Origin: Guillardia theta CCMP2712
Taxonomy: Eukaryota > Cryptophyceae > Pyrenomonadales > Geminigeraceae
Reading direction: 5' to 3'
Length of the DNA: 64,000 bases
Assembly: GCF_000315625.1 (NCBI RefSeq)
Contig: NW_005434659.1
Span: 435,714-499,713, forward strand
Numbering within the stretch: position 1 is the first letter of the stretch; each line of letters begins with the position of its first letter. This document shows positions 1-11,400 of the stretch, in pieces. A program made the position numbers and the translations under genes. The notes beneath the pieces were generated by a model. It did not search any database. It saw only the letters and a program-made list of their open reading frames with translations, and was not told the origin of the DNA.

Positions 1-870
1 CGTTGGGGGGGGGGGGAGGGGAGGAGGAGGAGGAGGATTGTTTTAAGCAGCAACTACACGATGTTTGGATGGGCGACTCGTCAGCCGTAGAGAAAGACGT
101 AATATGAAGTAGAGGACAAGACAAGGAGGGAGAGTACGAGGAGAATTGGGATGTCAGACAGGATGGTCAGAGATGGGAAAGGCATGACAGGAGTTTCAGG
201 CCATTGCGCGGGTGGGAGGGCCCCTGTACGGTGGCTTGCTGTTTGCTCACGTGGGGACGAGGCTGGGATTTAACGCCAGGCCGGCTGTTGAGTCAATCCA
301 CAATTTCTTCGTGCTTGCGATGCTGCTGTATGCATACCCGATCTTACACAGGGCCAACAAGCAGAAGCAGGCCTAATCTGATCTGATAAGCCTGCAAGGA
401 AACCTCTTCTTCTCGCTCCCCCTTCTGCTCCCCTCGCTCTTTTCAAGTACACAACCCCCACTCCTCAGCACCTCCCTCCTCCTTCTCCTACCTCCGACTT
501 AGTTTGAAACGTTTACAACATGCATTCTTTAGTACAGTCTCCTCCTAGTTCACATCGAGTAAGTCTGGCTCATGCTCCCGGCCCCTCCCTCCCTCATCCT
601 CATCAGCGACGGTCTGATCGACTTCTCCTTGCTCAACCAGTGATCTGCCTTCCGTCGTCAGTTCCTCTGCCGATGCCTCTTTGTGTCGGACCCACCTGCT
701 CCACCTCCTTGCTCCATCGACTGATCGTTGGGGCTGTTGGTGTGTAGCAGACTGTGTGAATCTGGCGGAGAGCAAGACAAAGGTTCAGCCTACCTCAGCG
801 GGGGCACGCAAGTGACGTGGGCTTCATGCTTGACGCTTGTTATGCTGTTAAGCTCGCAGTCAGCGCAATC
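1..870. other. Gene-free stretch at window start
   Basis: I see no credible gene here. The first 40 bases are a G run followed by GGA triplets. The rest is of mixed composition, and the open frames on both strands are short and have no family resemblance. The 3' end of the ankyrin gene lies just beyond, on the minus strand. Confidence 0.5.
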
Positions 871-1627
871 TCAGCACAGGGGAACGAGCAAGTTCAACCT
901 GACATCTGTCAAGAACTTTCCCGTCCCTCTTGACAAGGGCAGGGTGCTGTCAGACTCCCTAGAGAACTTGTCTTGCTGGCTCCATATCATCCATTTGATA
1001 TACTGCACAACCTGCGGCATACTTGGCGGACGCACAGGGCGGCGCCTTCATTCTACCTTGCTCTGGTTGGCTACTGTCGCTCTCTGCAAAGGTGTATCCC
1101 CCTTGAGATCCTTGGCTTGCAAGTCCGCGCCGAGGTGAACTAGCATCTGCAACTTCAACCTCACAACGCCTCCTCTCCCGCACAACACCGAGTTGCCTGC
1201 AGGTTCTGAAGTTTTCCCGATGAAGCCGCCAAGTGGCATCTGATGCAGCACATCAATTGAACCTTCTCCTTCTCTTCACCCTCCTCTCCGCCCTCACGCT
1301 GTTCTGCCGGCAGCGTCTCGGCGCTCCAGGTCATGTCCAGCTTCGTACAGCATGTTGATGTCAGAAGGATAGCCTATCACCTGCATCCAAGACAGCAATG
1401 AGCATGCAACTCCCCGCACAGCAGTGAGATGCTCTCACAGCCGCAGCATGCAGCGGGGAGCCGAAGGAAGCAATCAACTTCTCGGTCCCTGAAGGATGCT
1501 TCGACCTATCCGAGTTGCCGTGCGAGCCTGATCTGCAATGATCCAGCATCTCCGTCCTCACGCACAGCGACCCGAGCCCCGAGCTCCCCTCTTGGTCGTA
1601 TCTAGACTTTGATTCTTGTCCTCCCAT
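871..1627 (-). CDS. Ankyrin-repeat protein, five exons resolved (5' end uncertain)
   Basis: The exons can be joined by phase: from 1439 upward, 1298-1380, 1197-1239, 1057-1146 and 871-1002. The spliced protein shows two ankyrin repeats, one containing GSPLHAAAVIGYPSD then AGHDLERRDAAGRTACHLAA, the next LVHLGADLQAKDLKGDTPL. Ankyrin repeats bind partner proteins; nothing shows which ones. The introns are about 50-60 nt long. The intron at 1147-1196 appears to start with GC and not GT (CTGCAG then GCAACT) and keeps the repeat in frame, so it is probably a GC-AG intron. The last exon adds a 43-residue tail without a known domain. The start is set at the ATG at 1627, but an acceptor-like CAG sits upstream near 1660, so a further 5' exon is possible. 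The ankyrin call is firm and the ends are less so. Confidence 0.72.
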
Positions 1628-2796
1628 CTGGGAGTGGAAGGTTTTCAATGTTCCCACCTGTTTGACCCCCCAAAGACAAGGGGACTCCTGGTTTCCTTGC
1701 TCTGTCTGTTGAGTAGTATTGGTTCTGCAAGCTCTTGTAAGTGTTTTTGATGGAACAAAGCAAGTCCCCAGAAAGATTGATGAGCCATTTCTGACTATGG
1801 TGTTAATTTCTAAACTATGGTGACAGAACTATTCTAATGGGCAACACTTGATCAACAAGCGACAAGAAATTTCTGACACATGATGCTCATCACGGCATTG
1901 GTGATAAGATAATTTGACACTATACGCATGGATATCGCCTGAGTTCATTTCTCATCAAGCTCTTCTCAAAACCTGCAATACTGTACCTTTGCCTACTAAA
2001 TCGCTGAAACTTTTTATATCTTCTGGCATCTTTTCATATCCAACATTTCCGGTCTACTCTCAAGATGTTCTTCTCATTTCTGCTCCTATTCTCCTCCTTG
2101 CTCCCCTCCTCGTCTCCCATCCTACGCATTTTCCGTTCCAACAAATTATTGGAAGGACCCTACCCATCAACCTCTCAGTCAAATCTTATACCCCCCACCA
2201 TCCCAGGGAAGTACCCCCTCCCCCTACTAAACCCATTCGCTACCGTACCTCCAAGTTTACTAACCCCACCCCCGGGACTGCCTTTCCTGACAACCTACCC
2301 GTATCAATACCATATCTAATTCGATATTTACACCCCTCCATGATATACCCCCACCCACTTTTTACCAGTGTCTCCACGACATGCACACCGGGGTCCGTTG
2401 GGGTCCACAGTGACCTCCTACCTACCCCCTTCAACTCCGCCTCATGATCAAGTTCAGTACCCCCACCCTCAGTTTCCCAGGCATGGACCCCTATGGCCTA
2501 TGGTAGTTTGGCAGATGTCACCTGGTGAAAGCTCTGTGAAGACTTCCGAAAGTGAGACAAGAGGAGATCTGGAGCAATGATGCAACTGAAGATGGAGATG
2601 ACAACTCAGGTAAGAAACAAAGACGTTGAGATGACGTAGCCATTGCAATGTCGTTCTTCTTGGAACCTGATTAAAGATCAGGTGAGGTGTGGTATCACAC
2701 GCAGTAAGTAACGACAGACTGGAATAAAGCAAGTTGTTTTTAAGGATTTTCAGAAAGAGAATATGCACAAAGAGTGGCAGATTTAGGAATTGTCGA
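1628..2796. other. Spacer without a recognised gene
   Basis: This is an intergenic stretch. Its middle (about 2050-2480) is strongly pyrimidine-rich on the plus strand, with many CCCC and TACC words, like other spacers in the window. The open frames here are rich in Pro, Ser and Thr and look like translated pyrimidine tracts, not proteins. Confidence 0.5.
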
Positions 2797-3372
2797 TCAA
2801 TAGGATCCTTCAGCGAGATCTCTGTCTTCCTTATCATCTTTCGCCGCAAGGTTTGCAAGCTTAGCCCGTACTGCTGCCTCGCTGGCCGCTTGGCAAGTTT
2901 CGAGTGCCTGGTAGGTTTGTGTAAGATAAATTTGATCACACATTCAAAAAAGCACGAACCTTCTCATCAATGCATTCATCATCATCGGTGGTGACCTTGG
3001 GATCGCATGGCTTCATTACAAGCATGCATTCCTTTCAACAAATCAGCCAACAACTCGGAAGGACATCGCCGTAACTTCTCACCTCCAGCAATTCGTCATC
3101 ATCTTCGTCTGGCTTTGCTCTAAGCTGTACACTGGAACTGCAACAGATGAATCAGACAAGAATCAGGAGGCAAGATTCATCTTCTACATTTTGGCGTTGA
3201 CTTGAGGTGTGATGGCTGCTTGGGATGAGCGGAGGGCTGAAAGGCGATTAGAACACCAGGAAGTATGCGTCAAAGGGCGATGATCACCGAGATTGACCGG
3301 CTGGATGAAGCCGTAGGCAAGGGAGACGATGGTCAGGAAGAGACACAGGGCAGGGAGTACTCGGAAATTCAT
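2797..3372 (-). CDS. Small plastid-targeted protein, four exons, 133 aa, unknown function
   Basis: Exons 3188-3372, 3083-3137, 2960-3010 and 2797-2907 join in phase to a 133-residue protein ending in TGA. The N terminus is a signal peptide (MNFRVLPALCLFLTIVSLAYG) followed directly by FIQPVN. Phe at +1 of the transit peptide is the known mark of stromal import in complex red plastids. A Ser/Arg/Leu-rich transit region follows. The mature part is short and acidic. It has an acidic patch (KPDEDDDELLE), a cysteine pair (CDPKVTTDDDEC), a third cysteine in LETCQAASEAA, and then an Ala/Lys/Asp-rich probable helix. The cysteine pair loosely recalls small redox-controlled stromal proteins such as CP12, but motif order and spacing differ, so I assign no family. 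All three introns are GT-AG (49-72 nt). Targeting is well supported; function is unknown. Confidence 0.75.
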
Positions 3373-4433
3373 ATCTACAAAACGTGTTAATTGGATTCTT
3401 TCAACCACCTGTGAGTGATTTTGTAGACTTCACTTCACGATATTTCTCAACATCATGATACATGTCGCGAGATCGAGTTCACTGAGGAAGTTCATACCAT
3501 AGCAACAGGATTTGGTTGAAAATCCTGCTCCACTGCAATTTGATGCTATACAACCAATACATGTTTTGGCACTGTGGGAGGGGGAAACGAAGGCGACAGG
3601 AGCTCAAAAATCATCGAAAAGAGAAGGAAGGAGGAAAATCAGAGGAGTACAGATGGCACGCACGAGCAATGAAGGGGAAGGACGCGATCGTCACGCAGTG
3701 CATCGAGGGCATGGAAACCTGGAAGAGGCTGCGAGGAACGAGGAGGGGTGTGGGAAATGAAGCCCATTTGTAGGGGGTGGTAGTTCGAGTACCACCGGTG
3801 GTGTGCTGTGAAGGGGCGGTACTCACACCCACCCCCACACATTTACCAATCATTTCATTGAATACCACCCCGTTTCTAGTATTGCTCGTTGAAACCCCTA
3901 CACCCACCCCATGTTATTTCCCCTGCGCCTTTTGTTCCCTACCCCACCCTCTGCGAATCTTTCCTTGCTGTATTCCTACAAACCCCGCCACTCTCATGCC
4001 CACCCTACCACCCCCGTCAGCAATTAAAATAGGGTGCCCACCCCATGCAGAACAAGTCTACCCCCACCCCCACCCCCACCCCCACCCCCCCCACACCAAA
4101 GTGCGCATCTGATTATAAATGGATTACTTGTATTGTTTTTAAACTGAGATACTGGTACGGTTTCATAGACATCGACTAATAGTCATCCTCCCATTTGTGC
4201 CTGTATAAATAGATCTCATTTCTCAAAATAGATATTTCTCCCTAAATTAGATATAAAAAACTTACATTTGTAGCCAGCGGGGCTGTTTAAAAATAAAATA
4301 ATTTAAATTAAAACTACCCGTTAGTTCTATTGTAAACAAAATAGCTTTTTAAAACGAAAAATGTTTTAAAATCTCTTGATGTTGGCACGGTGATGCCTTC
4401 AAAATTTCGCTGAGGGGGGCCCGTGCATCGGAC
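3373..4433. other. Spacer: C-rich island then AT-rich block
   Basis: About 3770-4100 is a plus-strand C-rich island with many CCACC and TACCCC words, ending in a CCCCCA repeat near 4060-4092. About 4110-4330 turns abruptly AT-rich. I see no gene. The same juxtaposition of compositional blocks recurs elsewhere in the window. Confidence 0.6.
4062..4092. repeat. (CCCCCA)n microsatellite
   Basis: This is a short tandem run of CCCCCA/ACCCCC inside the C-rich spacer island. It is non-coding. Confidence 0.85.
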
Positions 4434-4619
4434 ATGGCGAACGGCGGTCGCGGTGTGAGGGAAGGGAGGGAGATGGGGAGGAGGATGAAGGCATGCGGCG
4501 AAGCGGCTCTTGTGTATGGTAGATGCTGCATCCAGGCACAGAAGCTCGTCGACAAGGATGTCTGCAAGAAGGAGTTTCAGGAGCTCATGGCGTGTTTCTT
4601 GAAGGCGAAGCGGGCTTGA
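4434..4619 (+). CDS. Twin CX9C protein, NDUFAF8-like complex I assembly factor
   Basis: This intronless 61-residue protein has two CX9C motifs: CGEAALVYGRC (Cys21 and Cys31) and CKKEFQELMAC (Cys44 and Cys54). That is the helix-hairpin fold of CHCH proteins, which are oxidised by the Mia40 relay in the mitochondrial intermembrane space. The arrangement fits the NDUFAF8 (C17orf89) family: an Arg-rich start, then AC-GEAA-YGRC-Q, then D/SKD-C-EF-L-CF. In animals NDUFAF8 partners NDUFAF5 in complex I assembly. Length also agrees with that family (about 60-75 aa). The start is the first ATG in frame, just downstream of an AT-rich block. Other small CX9C proteins such as CMC-type factors are the alternative, but the spacing and the YGRC motif favour NDUFAF8. 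Confidence 0.75.
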   Translation: MANGGRGVREGREMGRRMKACGEAALVYGRCCIQAQKLVDKDVCKKEFQELMACFLKAKRA

Positions 4620-4758
4620 AAGAGAAGAACGCTTGAAGTTCATTCAGATGCAACAACAAGGTTAAATTTCCTCTCCGGGTACGATGCATGCGCATCGACG
4701 ATGATCCTCATGCACCTGCAAGGTTTCAATGCCCCGCATCGGAGACAACAAGACAGCA

Positions 4759-7700
4759 TTACCTTAGTAGGTTGTCGGCGAAAAGGTTCATGTTAAATAG
4801 TTTCGTGTTGGACAGCTGCTCTCTATGTAGAATCTCACCTGCTCCCCTTAGCCTTTGAGCAACTTGTGCTAGCCTCTTGCTCAGCTCAAAGTAATCGTCA
4901 TGGTTGCGCGCGATGCCGATGGCGGCGTTCGCCGCGGCCATGATTCCTGCAGCAGTCCTTGCAGCCATCTTCTCGCCGGGTAGTGTCACGACAGGCACCT
5001 GGGAGGGAGCAAGCGGATGAGGCGGGAAGGAAGAAGCGGTCAGGAGAGCTACCTGAGCCCAGAGCATGTCGGAGGTTGTGCTGTGGCCGTTGTAGAGATG
5101 CGTGTCAAGAAACACGTCGCTGTACCCCTTGATGGCTAGGTGCTCCACCTTGGGGAAGGGCTCTGCAATGACCAGCCTGGCGGGGTCTATCCCCTCCTTC
5201 ACCGCCTCCTTCTGTAGAATCGCCTCCCCTCCGTGCCTGATCGTCCAGATGACGCTGCCGTTGGAGCTGCGCAGCAGGCGCATCCACATCCGGAACAGCT
5301 GCGGGTCGATCTTGTAGTGGTCGTTGAAAGCTCCGAACACTAAGGCTCCCTGCGCAGGAAGTCCAAGCTCCTCTCGCAGCTGATGCGGTCGGTCGACAGC
5401 GATCCCCGCCCGGCTGTCTCTCCTGTACGTCTGCAAGTTGCCGACAGGGTAGAAGGAGTGCGGCATGTACACCAGCTTCTCCGTGTAGCCGTGTGAGAGT
5501 TCCGGAGGGCTCGAGATCCTGTCGGTCAGGAGGTGCTGAGAGCGCAGAGACGCAGGGCCAGGAGGGGGGAAAGAACAGGGAGGAGAACGAAGTCAGGAAA
5601 GAGAGCATGGTAGGAGCAGAGAGAGGGGAGGTGGTGAGGGAGAGAAGGAACGAGGGAGACGTAGTATCAGCAGCAGGATCAACAAGGAAAGTCATTCTCC
5701 TCACCTGCACGTAGGAGGCTCCTAGGGTACCTGCGTATCCTTTGAAGGCAACCTGATGAGGGCGAGAGTGAGGGGAAAGACGGGCCGGTCCCACCTCACC
5801 TGAAGGGCGCAAGGGATGGCAGCGCTGACCGACATGGTGGCCTCGTTGAGCCATCCGGGGAGGTTAAAGAGCATGTGGAGGTTGAACTTGCGGATGGAAG
5901 ACGCGCAGTCGACCCCTTCGTGCTTGGCCCCATCGTCGGGGCGCTGGACCTCGGTGTGGAGGACGAGGAACCTGTCGCCGAGCAGCTTGCTGAGGGAGGT
6001 CAGGGGGGTTGGGAGCACAGGGCGATGTCAGACCGGATCCGCTCCTTGGACTTGTAATGGCCAATGCCGTCGCTTTCATGGTCGTTGATGGAAAACCAGA
6101 ACAGCTGCAGCCGGTTCGTCTCGATGGCACGTAGGATCTGACGGAAGCGCTCAGCTGAACGAGCTGGGGAAGGCGAGCAGGGAGTGAGTTCGGAATGTAC
6201 CGGATCCATCTCGAGCACGGAGACGACGTTGTTGGCAAACTCAGAGTCGTAGGTGCCCGTCCACAACATGCCGACGCGGAGGGGGGATAGGAGGGGAGGC
6301 GGGAGGGGGAGGGGAGTAGCGATCTCCGGTATTTTCTTCTGCGCTTCCCTCTGCAGTGAGAGGAAGGGATCAGTCGGGTGGCCTGCAGACCTCAGCAATT
6401 CACTTGCGTCAAGTTCCGGAGGGCGTGCAGGGAGAAAGGGCCCTTGTTGACCTGCTCTATCCAGTCAGGCCGCAGGACGCTGAGGCGAGGCTAGACCAAC
6501 TTGAAAAGGCGTCAGGACCCTCTCCATGGCAGTCCTGCTCAACAACTGATCCTCAATCTGAGCGTACTGCTCCCACTTGGACCAGTCGCAGTCCCTCTGC
6601 AAGCTCTCTGCAAGCGAGCATGAATGTCAGCCCAGAGTGGTAGGGAGGAACAATCTGCATTGAGGATGAGAAGAGCTCTGTACATCACCTAGGTATCTCC
6701 CCAGCGCGAGCAGGCATTCTTGCTTTCGTTCCTCCTTCGTCATCCCCTTGGATTCTCTCTTGCAAGCTTTGACTGCTTTCAAGTGCGCTCTCCTCGCCTT
6801 GTGGTGAAGATTTGCCTTGGTATACGCCGAGGCGACAAACAGCCAAAGGCGGAAGTTCGGTGCCCCCAGTTCGATACCTTCCCATCACTACCGTCAATGT
6901 TGTCCTGATACTGCTGCTGCTGCTGCTGCTGATGCTGATACTGCTGCTGCTGCTGCTGCTGCTGATACTGCTGCTGATACTGCTGCTGATACTGATACTG
7001 CTGATGCTGCTGCTGATACTGCTTCTGATGCTGATGCTGATACTGCTGCTGCTGCTGCTGCTGCTGCTGATTCTGCTACTGATTCTGCTGCTGCTGCTGC
7101 CCTTTCTCTGCCTCCTCTTCTCATCGTCCCCACCCTCACCTCTCTCCATCATCTCTGCTGCCTCCTCCAGCCTCCCGACTCCCATGTGAGCGAAGCCGAT
7201 CTCGATGTACACGGAGTGGTCGGAGGGGACGAGCTTCTGCGCGCGAAGGAGGTGAGGCAGGGCTTCCTCGAACCTGCCCAGCTTGACGAGAGCAGAGCCG
7301 AAGTTCCTGAGGTACTCCGGGTTGCCGGGCTGCAGGTCAATGCAGGCCCTCGCGTGCTCTAGAGCCTCATCGAAGCGCTTCAGCTGGTTGCATGCGACGA
7401 GGGCCTGACTGTGCGTGTAGTGGTCGGGGAGGAGCTTTAGGGACTGCTGGAAGAGGCTGAGCGCTTCCTCCACCCGGTTGACCTGCGTCTTGATCAGCCC
7501 GAAGCTGCGGAGCGAGTAACCGTTCCCGCTCCATCCTTTGTGCAGCATCTCGAAGCTTTCCTCCGCGAACTGCCATGGCACTGCTCCTGACATGGCGAGC
7601 TCGGCGACCTGGTTAGCAGCATGCAAGCAAGATCCGGGATCCTCCCTCCTCACGAGGTCGTCGTCGAGCATCGCCCGCAGCGCGCGCGCGGCCCCGGTCA

Positions 7701-8115
7701 TATTGCCCACCTTCCTGTAGCACTCAGCATGCGCTACGTGTCTGGCCAGCCGAGCATCCATCGCCCCAGCATGGCAGGAAGCAGCTCGGCCGAGCTGATA
7801 GCAGGGGAGGTAACCATCCTGTGCTGGTCCCTTGCCCGCTGTCCTCTCTGCCATGCCAGCCACCATCTCCCACAGCCCAGGATCGCAATCCTCCCTCCAC
7901 TCCGCCGCCGCCCAGTAGCATCGATACGCCCCTCCTTCGTCTCCCTGCACTCGCAGCATCTCGGCTGTCTGCAATGCTGAGCCTGCGTCGCCTTTCTTGG
8001 CCAGCGGGCATGAAGGATGTGACAGAGCCGCCGGCATGGCGAAAGCAATGAAGGGAACGAAGAGCGTCATTGCTATGGGCAGGCGCTTCTTTGACTTCTT
8101 CCTCCCTCCCGCCAT
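4759..8115 (-). CDS. O-GlcNAc transferase-like GT41 protein with TPRs and signal-like N terminus
   Basis: This multi-exon gene resembles O-GlcNAc transferase (OGT/SPY type), which transfers a sugar from a nucleotide sugar to Ser/Thr. The first exon (8115 to about 7140) encodes TPR units, for example EYLRNFGSALVKLGRFEEAL. Later exons give the linker (CDWSKWEQYAQIEDQLL) and the split catalytic region: LRVGMLWTGTYDSEF, LQLFWFSINDHESDGIGHY, FNLHMLFNLPGW, KGYAGTLGASYVQ, EKLVYMPHSFYPVGNLQ, FGAFNDHYKIDPQLF (with the conserved Lys of the KIDP motif) and GHSTTSDMLWAQ|VPVVTLPGEKMAAR. The protein starts MAGGRKKSKKRLPIAM followed by a hydrophobic stretch (TLFVPFIAFAM), so it may enter the ER, whereas canonical OGT is nucleocytosolic. 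A (CAG)n-rich intron splits the TPR region at about 6900-7140. The start is the first ATG in that frame, and the stop is TAA at 4759. Internal exon borders are only partly resolved. Confidence 0.82.
6900..7100. repeat. CTG/CTGATA microsatellite cluster in a GT41 intron
   Basis: About 200 bases of interrupted CTG triplets with CTGATA units lie in an intron of the GT41 gene. The frame happens to stay open on both strands, giving long Ser/Ile or Ala/Val tracts. These interrupt a TPR and are better read as intron than as protein. Confidence 0.8.
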
Positions 8116-8300
8116 GGGAGAGAGCGGTAGAGGAGGAGCCAAGGAGGAAGGGAAGGGAGAGGAGAGAGATGAGGAGGAGGACGCAGTCCGGAACGGGTTG
8201 CCTGGGCTGGCACTGGAGCAGTAGGGGAGGGGGAGGGGGGGCAGTGAAAAACTGCCAAGGGCGAAAGGGAGGGAAAATGTGAGGGCGGTATCATGACGCA

Positions 8301-8362
<62 letters not shown>
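8301..8362. repeat. (GCAGGA)n hexanucleotide tandem repeat
   Basis: About ten head-to-tail copies of an AGGAGC/GCAGGA hexamer lie just upstream of the start of the large WD40 gene, in the roughly 290-base gap between two divergently transcribed genes. It probably forms part of the shared upstream region or 5' UTR. Confidence 0.9.
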
Positions 8363-8365
<3 letters not shown>

Positions 8366-8402
8366 CATAGGAGGAAGTGCGGGGTAGGGGATCAATACAA
8401 GG

Positions 8403-11400
8403 ATGCAAGAGCAAGTGAAGGCGAGGGCGCTAGCATGCGCCATGAGCAGGGACGGGAGGCTCGTTGTTTGCACAGGGAAGGGAAGCAGCGTGCAGGTGTG
8501 GAAGAAGGAGGAGGAGGAGTGGAAGCGGGTGGAGGAGGGAGTGAAGAACATGGAGAAGGGGCACCAGGAAAGGGTGACGAGCATCGCATTCATAGAGGAC
8601 GAGGCCGTCCCTTCGAACCCACCCATGGTCGCCACAGCGTCGGCGGACAGGACCGTCAAGCTGTGGAGGCTTGTCAGCATGGCAGCGGCTCCGTCAGGAG
8701 GCAAGGGAGCTCCTGCGGTGCATGGGCCGACTGTGCTGGGCTACGACAAGAGGGCGGCAGTGCGGCTAGTCCTGGAAAACACCTGGCAGGAGGACCCGCA
8801 CATGCGCGACAACCTCCTGCTCCTTGTTGGCGGGCTGAGGAGGAACATTGCTCTCCTCCTGGACGTCGAGGAGGCGAAGTTTCACGTGAAGATGGTGGAG
8901 GTAAACGACAAGGATGTTGTCGTCGACGTTGCCTTCCTCCCCTCCCCCCTGACCAGGTTGCCTCCCCAGCCCCCCTCTCGTTATTTAACATGCGCTGCAG
9001 CCACGAGGACGGGCTCGACGTCCCTAAGGTCAGCGCAGAGATGCAGGTGACTCGAAGCTGCCGGGGATGCGCGGGAGTGACGAGCTGCAGGTTGCGGAGC
9101 TGCTTGAGATGGCAAGGGACAAGAGGAGCAAACTGTCTCGTTGCATGTTGTTGTGCTCGCACTTACATGCCTCCAGGTACCATGATGTGAGGCTGGAGCT
9201 CAAAAGCGCGAGGGTTGTGTTCGTCGACGACGGTACAAGTCATTTCCAGGCTATCGACTCGCTGCGTACAACTGGGAAGGAGGGGAGAGAGGAGGAGGAG
9301 GAGGAGGAGGAGAGAGGAGATGATGGAGAAGGGGAGGGGGAGGGGAAGGAGAAAGAAGACTCCAAGGCCGGGCATGTCTCGTACTGGTTGCTCCATCAGA
9401 CTCTTGTAGACGACAAGAACGTCTTCTGCGAGAGAAATTCTCTCTCCCACTCGGAGGCGATTTCCTGCCTCGACCTCCGCAGCACCAGGCGATCCCTTCC
9501 GCTCCTGGCGTCCGGCGGGCACGACAGGAGGGTGAAGCTGTGGAGTCCGTCCTCGAGGGAGGAGGGGGGGATAGACCAACGGTGGAGGTTGCTGGAAGTT
9601 CTTGATGCGCATGAGGGGCATGTGTGCGCCTTGAAGTTCAGCGAGGTGAATGGGAGGCTACTCGTCTCCTCCGACATGCGGGGGAACGTGGTCTGTTGGG
9701 GAGAGAGCATGCTAGAGGAGAGGGGGAGGCCGGAGGAGGGAGGAGGGAGAGGAGCGCGCTTCGTGCAGGTCTTCAAACTGAGGGAGGAGCTTGCGGTCAG
9801 ACATTTGAGCCTAGCAAGCCAGCCGCTGAGCGATCAGCTCAGGACGGCCATGCGCGCGCTCCTTCCGGCGCACTGGACGCATGCTGCACGGCTGCAGGTA
9901 GAGGAGGAGCAGATGAAGGAGGAGGACGTGGAAGCGATGGAGCTATCGCTAGCGCATCTCTCCTCCTCCTTCCACCGCGGGCTGGCGCTGTACGAGCACC
10001 TGAAAAAGTACGCGCGGAAAGTGGGAGCAAGGGACTTCAGCAGGTTCGGGAGGGGAGCTCTGCTGCAGGAGAGGATAGAGAGCTGGAAGATACAGCGATC
10101 GTACGCGCAGGCGGTGAATGAGGAAGGGATCAAGAGCCTGAGCAAGCTCGTGGGTCATCCTGTGGAAAATATCTTGCGGCACGTCATGGCCCATGACAAG
10201 CAGGCCGTGGAGGAGGAGATCCGTCGGCTGTCGCGCGAGTTTGAGAGGAGGAAGAGCTCAGTTTCTGCCATCGTCACGCGGTTGGAACAGAGCACTGGGC
10301 TGAGGAAGGAGCTGAAGCAAGGTTTAGTCTCCTTCCTCCTGGAGTTCTTCGTAGAGACCGTCAGCCAGCTCCTCCTCCCCCTCGAACCCGCCGGCCCATC
10401 GGGCGACTGGGACGAGCACGGGAGGCTGCTGGAGGAGGAAGCCGTGCGGGCTCTGACCTCCTCCCTCCTCCCCGTGACAAAGTTGCGGGAGGAGGTTGGG
10501 GCGCAGGAGCTCCTGCTGCGAGCCTTCAGCAAGTCGAACAGCGCGCTTCTTGAGGTCGTGTCGAGGAGGATGGAGGGGCTGAGGAGCGACCTCGTCCTCC
10601 TCCGCAAGAAGCTCCAGTATGCAGAGATAGTTGCCAGCACTGGGCTCGTAGTCGTAGCGACGTCATGCGAGGACATGCCGGTCACGGCCGGTCAGCCCGT
10701 CCACCTGGGGGAGGAGGAGGACGAGGAGGGGAGAAAGGGGAAGAAGCAGCTCGGGGTTGTCGAGCAGGTGCTGCAGCGAGGAGCAGGAGTGTTTCAGTCT
10801 ACATTCGCCTACAGAGTTAAGTTGAAAGGTGAGGGGAACCTCATTTCTTCCTCCCTTCCTCTTCATGCCCCACATCCACGATAGCTCCTGCTCTCCTTCC
10901 TGCTCTCTCTCGCCTCCTTTCATGACTTTACCAAAATGATTCCTCCTCCTGTGCTCACCCTTCTGCCTTCTCCCCTGCTGACTCCTCCTCTCGTTTCTCC
11001 ACTCCCGACCACTTACTCCATGCTCTCTTGTTGATTGTGAACAGGCCGCGAGACGACAGTCGATGTCACTGTTTCCAAGATGCCAGCACAGGTGTTTCTG
11101 CTTACCCTATCTCTCCCACCTCCACTTGCCCCCACCTCTCCACTGCCTCTGCTCCTCCAGACTGAACTTTGTTATATCCCTTTCGCCTTCTCCTCCTTCT
11201 CTCTCCTTCACACTGCTGTCAATCCCAACAAACCCGCTGTTCTATCACTTCTTCCATCTCCCAGCTCTCCTCCTCCTCTGGTGATCGGCCTCGTTGCAGT
11301 TCGGCGTCAAGCTCTGGCGCCTCCTCCCTCCCCTCCACTGTCTCATCACGAGTCAGAGCGCTGCAGAGCACAAGGTTGTCTCCCACGACATCCCCCTCAA

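Noticed and set aside
1914-2447. 177-codon Pro/Ser/Thr-rich plus-strand frame
   Set aside because: It lies in a pyrimidine-rich spacer block; the residues simply reflect CCC, TCC and ACC triplets.
2960-3137. CP12 identity for the plastid-targeted protein
   Set aside because: The cysteine pair is reminiscent, but the order of motifs and spacing do not match CP12, so function was left open.
6894-7362. Long Ala/Asp- or Leu-rich open frames over the CTG repeat
   Set aside because: They are translations of a CTG/CTGATA microsatellite inside a GT41 intron. The minus-strand reading interrupts a TPR.
8073-8414. Poly-Leu or poly-Cys/Ser frames upstream of the WD40 gene
   Set aside because: They are minus-strand readings of the GCAGGA repeat, not genes.
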